A DNA stretch of 64,000 nt from Ceratopteris richardii (taxonomy: Eukaryota; Streptophyta; Polypodiopsida; Polypodiales; Pteridaceae). Shown here one piece after another: positions 42,758-54,955 of this stretch (position 1 is its first letter; each line of letters opens with the position of its first letter). Location of the stretch: assembly GCA_020310875.1 (NCBI GenBank), contig CM035423.1, forward strand, positions 140,948,723-141,012,722, written 5' to 3'. Both the position numbers and the translations under genes were made by a program. The notes beneath the pieces were generated by a model, which saw only the letters and a program-made list of their open reading frames with translations, searched no databases and was not told the DNA's origin.

Positions 42758-43778
42758 TGTTGGTGCATGACAATCATCAATTGAAGGATTATGGAGAAAT
42801 GAAGTCAAGGAGTCAAGAAGGAAACAAAGTCAGATGGTTGAAGGAAGGACATTTTCAGAAAACTCAAAGATATGTACACATATGTACATTAGCTGACTTA
42901 TACTCTTGTTTAAGTCATACACTTGTATATATTCATCTATAAATATGTTTGAAAATGTCGGGCAAGTAGAGCAGAAGAGATTTGAGAATAGGAAGAGAGA
43001 AATTAGTGTCATTAGACACATGAAGAGTGAGTGAATTGTCCATCCTCACTTAGATGTAAATTTTCTGAGAAATCGAAAAATTTTGCGCCCGATATTTTGC
43101 TGTCTGCTCCCTCTGTGTTTAATCTTTTGAGAAATCCTTTTGCACGTATCTAAGTCCATAGCTAATCCATCTATGGCTAGAATTTGAGAGGTTAATTATA
43201 ATCAGGCTGTGAGAATTTTGATTAGGAACATTCATATGTAAGAATGTTCTAACAGTCGAGGAATCTGGCGCACATTTCATCTTCAATGAAATGATCATTG
43301 CTCAGTCTACAGTGTAAAGTTTTACACAAATGAGGGCTTAAAATCTAAGTTGGAAGGTAAGCTATCTATGGCTAAAAGATCTTGATCAAACGGGATTTAC
43401 TTTGGGAGAACCAGTGCTAAGAAGTTGCAGGTGTCAAAGTCGCCATTGCAGAGAAGCACTTTCAGACATAGGTAAAGTGTTTCACACATTTCTCAGTGTG
43501 TACTTAATCTTTTTGAGAGATTTAACTTGGCAAAGTTGCGCAACCTTAAGGCGAAGTGTTGTGCAAAGTTTTATCAAAAACTTTACAGGATTGATTAGTC
43601 AATGAGTGACTAATCTGCAGCAGACTTTTCTGAAGAAACTAAAATTTTCAGAATAATCAATTTTCTGATAATTTGGTGAAGATTCTCTAAATTAGGTGGA
43701 GTCTAAAGTTGATCTTGACATAGAGGTGATCTAAATTCAAGGTTAACTTGTTCTTTTGGAGATTAACACTCTCCATCA
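42758..43778 (+). repeat. Copia-1 3' LTR
   Basis: 1021 bp, gap-free with the 5' LTR. Five transitions are seen, near 43261, 43540, 43618, 43621 and 43720. Confidence 0.95.
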
Positions 43779-43783
43779 GCTAC
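43779..43783. repeat. Target-site duplication of Copia-1, right copy (GCTAC)
   Basis: Matches 37338-37342. The H frame (HEDTHLWMCKVA) spans the empty site. Confidence 0.93.
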
Positions 43784-45584
43784 TTTACACATCCATAAAT
43801 GAGTATCCTCATGCAACCAAGAAGGATCTGATTCTAATAAGATTGACTTTGGTAGTCACTCCTAAATGTTGCAAGTACAAAGAATTGGTTCCCCAATCTT
43901 GTACAATTTGCAACTGACGCATGAATGGTCGTCCCAATATCATCTCATAAGCATGGTTTTTTGCAAAGTCACAAATGGCGAAAGTATGCTCAAATTCTAC
44001 ACCACAAGTGGTGAGAGATATGCCTTCTAGTAAGCCTAATGGTTTTTCTATGTGTCCGTCAGCCATTTGTAGCTTCATCCTAGTGGGTCTTAATGCTGGC
44101 TTACCCCAACGTTTCCATAAAGCGGTGGTAGCTATGGCTACTCCGGCTCCTGAATCTAAGATGGCTTTCGTGGTGTAGCCCTGATGGGTTATTGGAAGAT
44201 AAGTGTTACCTTCCTCTCCTTCACTTACATCTCCAATCTTTTCTACTGGTATCTCTGGTACCTTCTTACATGATCCTATTTGTGAGGAACTAGTAGCAAG
44301 CTCAGGGAATTGATTTGCTACATGTTTCCACAATTCTGGTTTGATCTTCAGCAACTCCTCTAGAGTGAGGTTACATTGTACTTTGGTATTCTTGATCACT
44401 TTCGTGTTTCTAGGGATTACTGATTCTTCATTCCTCACTATTATCGTGGGTGCTCTCATACTAATAGACTTTGCTTCCCAAGGTCCTGTGAACTGAGGTA
44501 ATTCTTGTAAAGAATTAGATCCAAATCTTGTGTTTTCACTCAGTTGTTCTTCCTCTACACCATCGTAAATAGAGGGAATGTCTTGGGGAAATTGTTCCTG
44601 CAAGTCATCTATTTCTTGAATAGGAGGATGGGTTCCTTGTTCCTTTCTCCATTTCTCTTCTTGGATCTCTCTCAAAAATTCATGTGAGTACCTATGTATG
44701 GAAGACAGGTTGTCTTGACTTTCTGAGTTGGGTACTTGAGACAGGGATGGTGCATTCCTTTCCTGTGTCTCTAGGACAATAGGGTTCCTATGCTGATCAT
44801 TTTTCTCTTTGCTTTCAATCAAATCTTCTAGCCTCTCCATTAGTCCTTGAAAATGTAATTCCGATTTTGCCATGTTATTCCAATTAAGATATCTAGAGGC
44901 TTCGAACAAAGCTTGTGCTAATTCTACCATCTTCATGCAAAGTTTAGTTCTCTCAATTTCTAGATCAGCTCGAGGGTAGTTTTTGCTCATTTCAGCTACC
45001 TGAGGTCCCTCTTTTAATCTAGCCTGATATGCCCGAAACATCATGTCTAGATTTTGTGGTATGGGTTCCGCTAAAACTGATCCTGATTTTTGAGCTGGAT
45101 TCTCTTGATTCAAGTCCTGTGAAGTCAATTCTAGGATTTTGGCTCTAGATTCCTTCAAACTTCCTTCCAACTCAGTTATCTTTTTACTCCATTTTCTCTT
45201 AATTCTTTCTCTAGAATCTTTCTCTTTTTACTGCTAGATTCTGCAACTTCACTGGTTCCGGCTACTTTCTCTTGATTAAGCTTTTGGTTCTGTAAGAGCG
45301 CCTGGGCTCTTGTTATAGCTTGGATAGGCACGTATGTAGGGTTGGATCCATCTGCGTTATTTACAATACCTATCACGTTGATCGGTGTCACATTCGAAGC
45401 ATTAACAGGATTCTTAGGACAATCTTTGATTATGTGCTCTTTGCCACAATCGGCACAAAAGCCTTGTATGTTATAGTATTGTTATTGCCCTTCTATTGGA
45501 GGATGTGGACACTCCTTTATGAAGTGATCTCCTTGGCACCTAAAGCATGGTCCTCTAGGGCCCTGTGGTCTCTGTTGTCTTAAT
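43784..45584 (-). pseudogene. Element H: gag C-terminal part and first protease
   Basis: On minus from 45584: CCHC knuckles CFRCQGDHFIKEC and CADCGKEHIIKDC (between them a TAA in GQ-stop-QYYN), then TPINVIG and ITRAQALLQ. A frameshift lies near 45180. The coiled-coil/linker SGSVLAEPIPQNLDMM and RAYQARLKEGP follows, then the retropepsin with AILDSGAGVAIATT, RPTRMKLQMADGHIE and YEMILGRPFMRQL. Just after VTTKVNL a deletion with frame loss joins it to DPSWLHEDTHLW at the Copia-1 site. Upstream gag sequence was lost at the Copia-2 junction. Confidence 0.9.
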
Positions 45585-46676
45585 TGATGGTGCATTTCAA
45601 GCCTTCACACTTGGCTTGGAACTTTGGAAGATGGGCTTGGAACCCTTGAAGGGTATCACTATGTGAAGCTAGAACCATAGGAACACTTGCCTATGTGTTA
45701 TTACCATTTTATCCCTTGTAAAAGTCTAAATGACTTGAAATTATGTATACACACCTAACTGATTAGAGTCGTGGAATTTGGATAGTGTAATTGGAGAGAA
45801 TATCTCCTTACTTTTAGAGGAGTGATTATAGGAGATTTGAATTTAAATTCAAATTCAAATCTCAACTTAACTTCTATAAAAGAAGTACTTGAAAAGTCGT
45901 GTTTTTTAGCTACTCTCATTGAGCTCACTCCCCGAGGCATTCTACTGTTGTAACTTTGTGTGTGTTGGTGCTACTTCATAGCCTACACCACAACACCTCA
46001 ATTAGCTATGCTTGTCATGCTAATGAGATTGTACAAACACATTAATCAATAGAAGTATACACATTCACTATCTCTGTTGTCTCTGAGTCATCTACTCCAA
46101 GTCTGTCAACTTCAACAGGGCATATCTCAGGATCTACTGAACCAAATCAAGTGATTCAAAGCACATTGGAACCAGCTCCAAGCATACTACATACGTACAA
46201 AATCTCAAGGCCAAAGGATCAGCCATCTCGGAGAAATCTCACTCGAAGTGCAGACTGGTATGTGTCTGCAGAGTTCCTAAAAAGTCGGGGGTACATATAT
46301 TTTTGCTAAACATCTTTCTCTGAGTATAGTCCATCATTTTATCTCATTCCACTTGCAAATGGTAGCTTGTTAAGCCAATTTAATATGTCCAGAAGGAATT
46401 AGATCAATTGTTAGTGTGCTGGTCACACTGAGTGAAAGACTGAGCAGGTGTCACTACAGAAATAGAAAGTTTTTCTTGATTTTTGAAGTGCCAAGTTATC
46501 TGTTTTGATTTGGTCATTACACATATCATTTGCAAAGTACATATATGCTTTCTTGGTATCATTTGGAAGCTCAAGGTGTGTACTAAGCATTTCTGGAATC
46601 AAAGGAGGACTGGTGTGAAGCAGGTATAGCAGCACCAACTCAATCTCTTGAGTGCATCCAACCATCACTCCCAACA
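45585..46676 (+). repeat. Copia-2 5' LTR
   Basis: About 1092 bp ending ACTCCCAACA. A TATA box TATAAAAG is at 45875-45882. From 45703 onward it is repeated at 48887-49846. Confidence 0.8.
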
Positions 46677-48886
46677 GTGGTATCAGAGCAAATAAGGTAG
46701 ACATGGGAGATGGATTTCCTTCATTCATTGACAAATTGGACAGGAACAACTACCAAGCTTGGTCTCTGAGGATGAAGACCTATCTACAAGGAAGGAGCTT
46801 ATTTGGATACATATCAGGAGATGAGGAATTGCCCTCATTCAAAACTAGAGGACTACCCACAAAGGATGAACATGAGAAGCTCAACCAATGGTGTGCAAAA
46901 GATGCTTTGGCAAGGTCTTACCTTCTTAACTCTATATCTGATTTTCTTTTACCTCATGTAAGGAATTGTAAGACTTCCCAAGAGACTTGGGAAACCCTGT
47001 CAACATATTTCTCTTCCAACACAAGGGCCAGGAAGAATCAACTATGGATTGAATTCACAACCCTTAGGAAGCAGCCCAAGCAATCAGTCTCAGAGTATGT
47101 GATAAAGATTAAAGATGTGGCAGACCAATTAGCAAGCTTTGGAGAGGAGATAGAAGAGGAACAAATAGTCAGACAAGTAACAAATGGACTCAAGGCAGAT
47201 GATAAGTGGGAAAGTTTCACCACTGCAATGGACCTCTATATGGAAATGCATACCCCAGACCTCACAACACTTATGGGCCAACTATTCACACATGAAGCAA
47301 AGTTTACAAAGGCAGGAGATCAATCAAAAGGTAACAACCCCTCTGCTCTCTATACTGATAAGAAAGTTAAGGATAAAGGTAAAGGGAAGAAACAGGATGA
47401 AGAAGGCTCTACCTCTCAAACTAATTATGCAGGGAGAGGTAGATCATCTAGAGGAAGAGGCAGAGGAGGTAAGTTAGGTAGGGGGAGACCCTACAACTCA
47501 TCACCATGCAACATTTGTGGATTGTCCAATCATACCACAGATGAATGCTACAAGAACTACAAGAATCAGAGAGGAAGAAGCTACTCAAGAGGTGGATACT
47601 CTCAAGGGAGAGGCAGATTCAACCAACATCAAAGCCACAATGGATACAACAATCAATACAACAACAATTACAACCACAACCACAATGGTAACTACCAAGG
47701 TGGATTCAAAAATAGAAGGGATTACAACAATTACACAGAGGAGCAAGATGACTCCCTATTGATCATGAATATGACCTCCAAGATAGGTACAAATGATGAT
47801 CATTTGTTTTATATTGACTCAGGATGTTCTAACCATGTAGCTGGCAATGTGGCACTAGTTTCTGATTTGGAAGAACCCAAAGGCAAACATCAGGTACAGA
47901 CAGGTGATGATACTAAACACTCTGTTGTAAAGATTGGGAATGTGAAGACATGTGATGGTAACCAAAATCTATTGAGCAGGGTACTCTATGTACCAACCAT
48001 CACCAAGAATCTAATGAGTGTTGGTCAGATTGTGGAGAAAGGTTTGCAGGTCAGGTTCACTCAACATGGAGCATATGTGGAGGACCCAAGACATGGTTTC
48101 AAAAGAATTGCCAAAGGGGAGAAATCAGGTAGATTGTTTACTTTTGAGCTAGAAGACACCAAGAACATTGCTTTGTATAATTACAAGGATCAAACACTTT
48201 CAGAGTTAGAAATATGGCACAAGAGGTTAGGTCACATAGGTGAAAGAACCCTAAAGCAAATGTGCAGGGATCAATGTGTGCTTGGGATACCTAATGTATC
48301 CAAGCAACACATGATTTATAAGTGTGGAGCATGTCAGTTTGGTAAGTCTCACAGGTTACCATATTCAAGGAAAAGTTTCATGCATGAAGACTACCTAGAC
48401 TTGGTACACACAGATGTTTGGGGACCTAGCAAGGACCCTTCCATTTCAGGTTCAAGGTATTATGTGTCCTTCATTGATGATTATAGCAGATGGACCATTT
48501 TATACTTTATGAAGCATAAAGATGAAGTGTTTAATTGTTTCAAGAGGTATCTTGCACTTGTTGAAAATCAAACAGGAAGAAGCTTGAAGAGGCTAAGGTC
48601 AGATGGTGGAGGAGAGTACTTCTCCAATGAGTTTGAAGATTTCTTGCAGGAAAGAGGCATCAAAAGGGAGATTACTACAAGGTACTCACCTGAACAAAAT
48701 GGGGTAGCTGAAAGAAGGAATAGACTCATAGTAGAAACAGCTAGGTCTATGCTTAATGAAAAGAAATTGCCAAATTATCTTTGGGCAGAGAGTGTATCTA
48801 CTGCCACCTATCTCATCAATAGGTTGCCATCCAAATCACTTGATGGCATGACACCATATGAAGCTTGGCATGGTAAGAGGCCTCTG
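45703..48886 (+). repeat. Copia-2 tandem duplication, unit A (3184 bp)
   Basis: It starts ACCATTTTATCCC in the LTR and ends in integrase at GGTAAGAGGCCTCTG. The same stretch is repeated immediately, as 48887 to about 52022. Few substitutions and several short indels separate the two units, including a 30-base loss in the Asn-rich segment of unit B. The junction carries about three bases (CTG) not clearly from either side. Confidence 0.88.
46678..46689 (+). other. Copia-2 primer-binding site, unit A
   Basis: TGGTATCAGAGC, complementary to initiator tRNA-Met, one base after the LTR end at 46676. Confidence 0.88.
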
Positions 48887-48913
48887 ACCATTTTATCCCT
48901 TGTAAAAGTCTAA
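46703..48913 (+). pseudogene. Copia-2 unit A: gag, protease and integrase, truncated
   Basis: The start MGDGFPSFIDKLDRNNYQAW was chosen because it matches MGDSLQIEKLDRENYPAW of Copia-1; an upstream in-frame ATG at 46652 lies in the LTR. It has the CCHC knuckle CNICGLSNHTTDEC, an Asn/Tyr/Gly-rich segment, protease YIDSGCSNHVAG, integrase [26 protein letters not shown] and [11 protein letters not shown]. Coding similarity ends at YEAWHGKRP, where the sequence jumps to mid-LTR (48887); the last residues to the stop are not native. Confidence 0.9.
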
Positions 48914-49846
48914 ATGACTTGAAATTATGTATACACACCTAACTGATTAGAGTCGTGGAATTTGGATGGTGTAATTGGAGAGAATATCTCCTTACTTTTA
49001 GAGGAGTGATTATAGGAGATTTGAATTTGAATTCAAATTCAAATCTCAACTTAACTTCTATAAAAGAAGTACTTGAAAAGTCGTGTTTTTTAGCTACTCT
49101 CATTGAGCTCACTCTCCGAGGCATTCTACTGTTGTAACTTTGTGTGTGTTGGTGCTACTTCATAGCCTACACCACAACACCTCAATTAGCTATGCTTGTC
49201 ATGCTAATGAGATTGTACAAACACATTAATCAATAGAAGTATACACATTCACTATCTCTGTTGTCTCTGAGTCATCTACTCCAAGTCTGTCAACTTCAAC
49301 AGGGCATATCTCAGGATCTACTGAACCAAATCAAGTGCTTCAAAGCACATTGGAACCAGCTCCAAGCATACTACATACCTACAAAATCTCAAGGCCAAAG
49401 GGTCAGCCATCTCGGAGAAATCTCACTCGAAGTGCACACTGGTCTGTGTCTGCAGAGTTCCTAAAAAGTCGGGGGTACATATATTTTTGCTAAACATCTT
49501 TCTCTGAGTATAGTCCATCATTTTATCTCATTCCACTTGCAAATGGTAGCTTGTTAAGCCAATTTAATATGTCTAGAAGGAATTAGATCAATTGCTAGTG
49601 TGCTGGTCACAGTGAGTGAAAGACTGAGCAGGTGTCACTACAGAAATAGAAAGTTTTTCTTGATTTTTGGCCAAGTTATCTGTTTTGATTTGGTCATTAC
49701 ACATATCATTTGCAAAGTACATATATGCTTTCTTGGTATCATTTGGAAGCTCAAGGTGTGTACTAAGCATTTCTGGGGGCTGGTGTGAAGCAGGTATAGC
49801 AGCACCAACTCAATCTCTTGAGTGCATCCAACCATCACTCCCAACA
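48887..49846 (+). repeat. Copia-2 partial LTR, unit B
   Basis: LTR copy lacking its 5' end, with the TATA region near 49060. It ends ACTCCCAACA like unit A. Confidence 0.85.
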
Positions 49847-49847
49847 G

Positions 49848-49859
49848 TGGTATAAGAGC
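49848..49859 (+). other. Copia-2 primer-binding site, unit B (mutated)
   Basis: TGGTATAAGAGC differs from the initiator tRNA-Met complement by C to A at the seventh base. Confidence 0.8.
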
Positions 49860-49872
49860 AAATAAGGTAAAC

Positions 49873-51057
49873 ATGGGAGATGGATTTCCTTCATTCATTG
49901 ACAAATTGGACAGGAACAACTACCAAGCTTGGTCTCTGAGGATGAAGACCTATCTACAAGGAAGGAGCTTATTTGGATACATATCAGGAGATGAGGAATT
50001 GCCCTCATTCAAAACTAGAGGACTACCCACAAAGGATGAACATGAGAAGCTCAACCAATGGTGTGCAAAAGATGCTTTGGCAAGGTCTTACCTTCTTAAC
50101 TCTATATCTGATTTTCTTTTACCTCATGTAAGGAATTGTAAGACTTCCCAAGAGACTTGGGAAACCCTGTCAACATATTTCTCTTCCAACACAAGGGCCA
50201 GGAAGAATCAACTGTGGATTGAATTCACAACCCTTAGGAAGCAGCCCAAGCAATCAGTCTCAGAGTATGTGACAAAGATTAAAGTTGTGGCAGACCAATT
50301 AGCAAGCATTGGAGAGGAGATAGAAGAGGAACAAATAGTCAGACAAGTAACAAATGGACTCAAGGCAGATGATAAGTGGGAAAGTTTCACCACTGCAATG
50401 GACCTCTATATGGACATGCATACCCCAGACCTCACAACACTTATGGGCCAACTATTCACACATGAAGCAAAGTTTACAAAGGCAGGAGATCAATCAAAAG
50501 GTAACAACCCCTCTGCTCTCTATACTGATAAGAAAGTTAAGGATAAAGGTAAAGGGAAGAAACAGGATGAAGAAGGCTCTACCTCTCAAGCTAATTATGC
50601 AGGGAGAGGTAGATCATCTAGAGGAAGAGGCAGAGGAGGTAAGTCAGGTAGGGGGAGACCCTACAACTCATCACCATGCAACATTTGTGGATTGTCCAAT
50701 CATACCACCGATGAATGCTACAAGAACTACAAGAATCAAAGAGGAAGAAGCTAATCAAGAGGTGGATACTCTCAAGGGAGAGGCAGATTCAACCAACATC
50801 AAAGCTACAATGGATACAACAATCAATACAACTACCAAGGTGGATTCAGAAATAGAAGGGATTACAACAATTACACAGAGGAGCAAGATGACTCCCTATT
50901 GATCATGAATATGACCTCCAAGATAGGTACAAATGATGATCATTTATTTTATATTGACTCAGGATGTTCTAACCATGTAGCTGGCAATGTGGCACTAGTT
51001 TCTGATTTGGAAGAACCCAAAGGCAAACATCAGGTACAGACAGGTGATGATACTTAA
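49873..51057 (+). pseudogene. Copia-2 unit B: gag and protease with two stops
   Basis: Starts MGDGFPSFIDKLDRN. The CCHC knuckle CNICGLSNHTTDEC is intact. A TAA at 50752-50754 replaces the Tyr codon of RSYSRGG. The frame continues through a shortened Asn/Tyr-rich segment and the protease YIDSGCSNHVAG to a second TAA at 51055-51057, which replaces the Lys of DDTKH in unit A. Confidence 0.9.
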
Positions 51058-53018
51058 CACTCTGTTGTAAAGATTGGGAATGTGAAGACATGTGATGGTA
51101 ACCAGAATCTATTGAGCAGGGTACTCTATGTACCAACCATCACCAAGAATCTAATGAGTGTTGGTCAGATTGTGGAGAAAGGTTTGCAGGTCAGGTTCAC
51201 TCAACATGGAGCATATGTGGAGGACCCAAGACATGGTTTCAAAAGAATTGCCAAAGGGGAGAAATCAGGTAGATTGTTTACTTTTGAGCTAGAAGACACC
51301 AAGAACATTGCTTTGTATAATTACAAGGATCAAACACTTTCAGAGTTAGAAATATGGCACAAGAGGTTAGCTCACATAGGTGAAAGAACCCTAAAGCAAA
51401 TGTGCAGGGATCAATGTGTGCTTGGGATACCTAATGTATCCAAGCAACACATGATTTATAAGTGTGGAGCATGTCAGTTTGGTAAGTCTCACAGGTTACC
51501 ATATTCAAGGAAAGGTTTCATGCATGAAGACTACCTAGACTTGGTACACACAGATGTTTGGGGACCTAGCAAGGACCCTTCCATTTCAGGTTCAAGGTAT
51601 TATGTGTCCTTCATTGATGATTATAGCAGATGGAGCATTTTATACTTTATGAAGCATAAAGATGAAGTGTTTAATTGTTTCAAGAGGTATCTTGCACTTG
51701 TTGAAAATCAAACAGGAAGAAGCTTGAAGAGGCTAAGGTCAGATGGTGGAGGAGAGTACTTCTCCAATGAGTTTGAAGATTTCTTGCAGGAAAGAGGCAT
51801 CAAAAGGGAGATTACTACAAGGTACTTACCTGAAAAAAATGGGGTAGCTGAAAGAAGGAATAGACTCATAGTAGAAACAGCTAGGTCTATGCTTAATGAA
51901 AAGAAATTGCCAAATTATCTTTGGGCAGAGAGTGTATCTACTGCCACCTATCTCATCAATAGGTTGCCATCCAAATCACTTGATGGCATGACACCATATG
52001 AAGCTTGGCATGGTAAGAGGCCTTCTCTGGATCATTGTAAAATCTTTGGTTGTGTAGCATATGTGCATATTCCCTCACATGTAAGGGGAAAGCTAGATCC
52101 TAAAGCTGAAAAATGTATCTTCATTGGTTATGATTTGAACCAAAAGGGATACAGATTCTACAACCCAACAAATAAAGGCTTCAAGGTAAGCAGAGATGTC
52201 ATCTTTGATGAGAATGACTCATGGTATGAGAATGAATGCAGTAAGGTTAGTCTACCCTATGATATGGAAGAAGATTTCCCAAAGCTCACCAAGGAGGAAC
52301 CAATCCAGAAAGATGAATCAAGTTCAGATGATGATGATACAATAAATCTTGAGGAATTCAAGGCATGGAAGTCCAAAGGAAAGATGAAGATGAAGAAGCT
52401 AGAGGATACACCAGAATCCTCAACTCAAGCAATGAGGAGATCTCAGAGAGAAAAGAAGAAGCCTATCAGATTTGGGTATGACACATCACTTGTAACTAAA
52501 CATTCTGTATATCTTGCAAAAGACTTGTTGAATGAAGAACCAGGTACCTATGAAGAAGCAATTACCAAACCAGAGTGGAAAAAAGCTATGGATGAAGAAA
52601 TGGAAGCTCTCAAGGAGAGTGATACTTGGGACTTAGTACCCAAGAAGGACTCCATGAAGGTAATAGGATCCAGATGGATCTACAAACTAAAGAGAAATTC
52701 AGATGGAACAATAAACAGGTACAAAGCTAGGTTGGTAGCCAAGGGTTTTGCACAAACCCAAGGCATTGATTATGAGGAGACATTTTCTCCTGTGGCTAAG
52801 ATGCCAACTATTAGAATATTGGTGAGTGTAGCTGCATCCAAAAATTGGAACATGTACCAATTAGATGTCAAGAATGCTTTCTTGAATGGATGGATATCTG
52901 AAGAAGTCTACATGTCACAACCACCTGGCTATGAAGACCCCAAGAAGGTAAATTATGTTTGTAAATTGAAGAAGGCTCTATATGGTTTGAAGCAGGCACC
53001 TAGAGCATGGAATTACAG
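51058..53018 (+). pseudogene. Copia-2 unit B: integrase and 5' part of reverse transcriptase
   Basis: It continues the frame after the second stop. Integrase has [26 protein letters not shown] and [11 protein letters not shown] (Lys for the usual Gln beside the catalytic Glu region). A Ser/Asp/Lys-rich linker follows, then RT with [24 protein letters not shown] and [14 protein letters not shown]. It ends there by fusion to inverted H gag, before the YVDD active site. Confidence 0.9.
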
Positions 53019-54198
53019 GTTGGAACCAAGTTAAAGCGGTATTCTTTAACGTTAGTCCAAATGCATTGTACTACGTGAACATGTCTTCAACTTGTTCGGC
53101 TCTTAGTACTTGCTTGAATTCTGCGACGTGGTCATAGGGATCTCCTGTCCCATCAAAGTAATTCTTCATTGATTTTACTAACTGTGTGGGTCTCAATATT
53201 CTTGCGTGTTCACGTGGTCTAGGTAGAGGAAAATCATCTCTACCACCTAGTACTCCATGATCTCTTTGTCTATCCGCTCTATTAGTGTTCGTGGTTGTTC
53301 TATCTCTCCCTATGGGATGATTAAAGCTTACTTCCGGTCTCTCTTTATTTCTTTCTCTTTGATTTCCATGGGCTGATGATGTTCCTGCCCCTTGTTGACT
53401 TGTATTCATGTTCGTTCTAGATGGAGGGAATACCAATTCACATCTCCATGTGTATGTTTTTTTAGCGCGGTCAGGCACCACAAAGACTCTTTCTGAAGTC
53501 TCATCCAGGTATACAACCTTTCCAGGTGTATCCGGGTCCTTGAACTCATATATAGTGATGATACCTACCTCACTAAGTAGTTCTGTCTTGTATCTCCAAA
53601 AGGCTTCATCAGTTTCTTTATTTACAAACAACTCTATGCTTCTGTTGTCTTGAGGGATCCATTCCGGGATTAGTACTCGTGTCAGTACAGATTTCCCTCT
53701 AGGTGTTCTAGGCTCTTCTAATGGTTCTTTTCCTTGAGATTTAGTTTCTGTCTCTGGTTGAATCACGCCAAACTCGTTGGTATTGTTTGGCTGTGTACTT
53801 AAGATGTACCTTGTTCCTTCTTTGTCTATGTACGCGTCTCTCTCGAATTTCACCACTGGACGTTCCAATCCAATGGGTTGATCGGGGTTGTGCATTTGCA
53901 CCACTTGCCTTCGCAAACCATCCTCATACATGCGAGCACCTAATCGGTTGGTTCGGAGAAACTCTAGTTGCGTTCTATAGGGTCCTTCTGGTTTTTCTAA
54001 ATAGGCTACATTCGACCCTCCTTCTCGTTTTCCTGTGCTAAATGCCATTTCTGAATCACTAGTATCTGAGCTCTCGTAGGGATAACTAGTGTTCAACTGT
54101 TGAGCCCATGATCGTGCAGTAGTTCTTACACTTGCCTCTGATGATCTGAGGCTTCGCCGGTCTGACTTGCCTATATGTTTGCCCGATCTAAGGTTCAT
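53019..54198 (-). pseudogene. Element H gag, N-terminal part
   Basis: On minus this starts MNLRSGKHIGKSDRRS at 54198, the start conserved in E and F; an upstream in-frame ATG at 54216 is less likely. It aligns with E gag through EGPYRTQLEFLRTNRLGARMY, PRGKSVLTRVLIPEWIPQ and STKNYFDGTGDPYDHVAEF-like KSMKNYFDGTGDPYDHVAEF. A TAG near 53071 replaces the Gln of FTQYNAFGLTL. The sequence stops at LTWFQP where it meets Copia-2. About 360 codons between here and the knuckles at 45580 are missing. Confidence 0.9.
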
Positions 54199-54955
54199 TA
54201 ATTTTGTTCCTTGCACACTCAGTACACGCTCAGATCGTCAATGATTCTTTGTTATTACTGTCTTGATTCTTTTTAAATTTCTTTAGATTCTTGTCTTAAT
54301 GTATGCGTCAGGAATTCGACTTTCCGTGGTACTTTGAGTTCTCGTTCTGTCAGACTTAGGTTCTTTCCTTTAGGTTTTCGTGTCACACACCTTTACTTGT
54401 AGTCTTAGACTTGAAAGAATTAAATATCTTGAATTTGAGGCGTTCCTATCGTCGTTAATCCACAACACTACCGTTTAGCCTAAGCTAAGAATTGACTGAG
54501 GGGGTTGAGTAATCTTCCAACCTCAAGTCAACTTTTTTGGTTGCTCTGATGCCCAAGAAGCCGCGCCTCCCAATTCACAGTTGGATGATCAAGCACTTGA
54601 GTATATACACCTTTTAAGTCCCTTCCCTTTTGCCCAACTTTTTAATGCTTGCCCCCTGGCTTTCTAGTCCCAAACTAGGTCAACCTCAAAATAGCTTGTC
54701 TAAAAATAGACGTATCCTTTAAGAAAAAAATAGTTGAGGTCACGTAGTACTCGTAAAGAGCTTTCTAACGAGCTATTAAGCTCCAAAAACGGACTTTGGA
54801 TGAAAAAGTTATGACCGTTCAGGCCCTGGGGGGTAAAAACTGACAAACAGGTTTTTCTCCAAATATGAGCTAAGGGGTCTCCTATGAGTCTAATCACCCA
54901 AAAATTTCCCAAAAATAGCCCCAAAATTGGCCAAAAAATGAAACCCTAAAATTTG
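54199..54955 (-). other. Element H leader between array and gag
   Basis: No gene is supported. A block at 54731-54826 (on minus GAACGGTCATAACTTTTTCA and following, ending CTCAACTATTTTT) aligns with the E leader at about 22443-22540. Confidence 0.5.

Larger units (their letters stand above)
37343..43778 (+). mobile_element. Copia-1: full-length, apparently intact Ty1/Copia retrotransposon
   Basis: It is 6,436 bp with two 1021-bp LTRs (TGTTGGTGCA to CTCCATCA), TSD GCTAC, a PBS for initiator tRNA-Met, one uninterrupted polyprotein, and a polypurine tract. I count five LTR differences, all transitions, so it is the youngest insertion in the window. It lies within the H gag-pol gene between the first protease and RT. 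Confidence 0.97.
48887..52022 (+). repeat. Copia-2 tandem duplication, unit B
   Basis: It begins mid-LTR without the first about 118 LTR bases and continues beyond the duplicated part into unique RT sequence, so unit B retains the original downstream context. Confidence 0.88.
45585..53018 (+). mobile_element. Copia-2: truncated Ty1/Copia element with internal tandem duplication
   Basis: It has a 5' LTR, PBS, gag, protease and part of integrase, then a jump back to mid-LTR. A second LTR part, PBS, gag, protease, integrase and part of RT follow, ending abruptly inside H gag. There is no RT active site, RNase H, polypurine tract or 3' LTR. The left boundary at TGATGGTGCA is inferred from resemblance to the TGTTGGTGCA start of Copia-1 and from where H gag homology ends. 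No TSD can be shown because the 3' end is gone. Confidence 0.85.

Noticed and set aside
53408-54041. Plus-strand open frames of 81-84 codons
   Set aside because: They are antisense to H gag, which is well supported by alignment to E gag.
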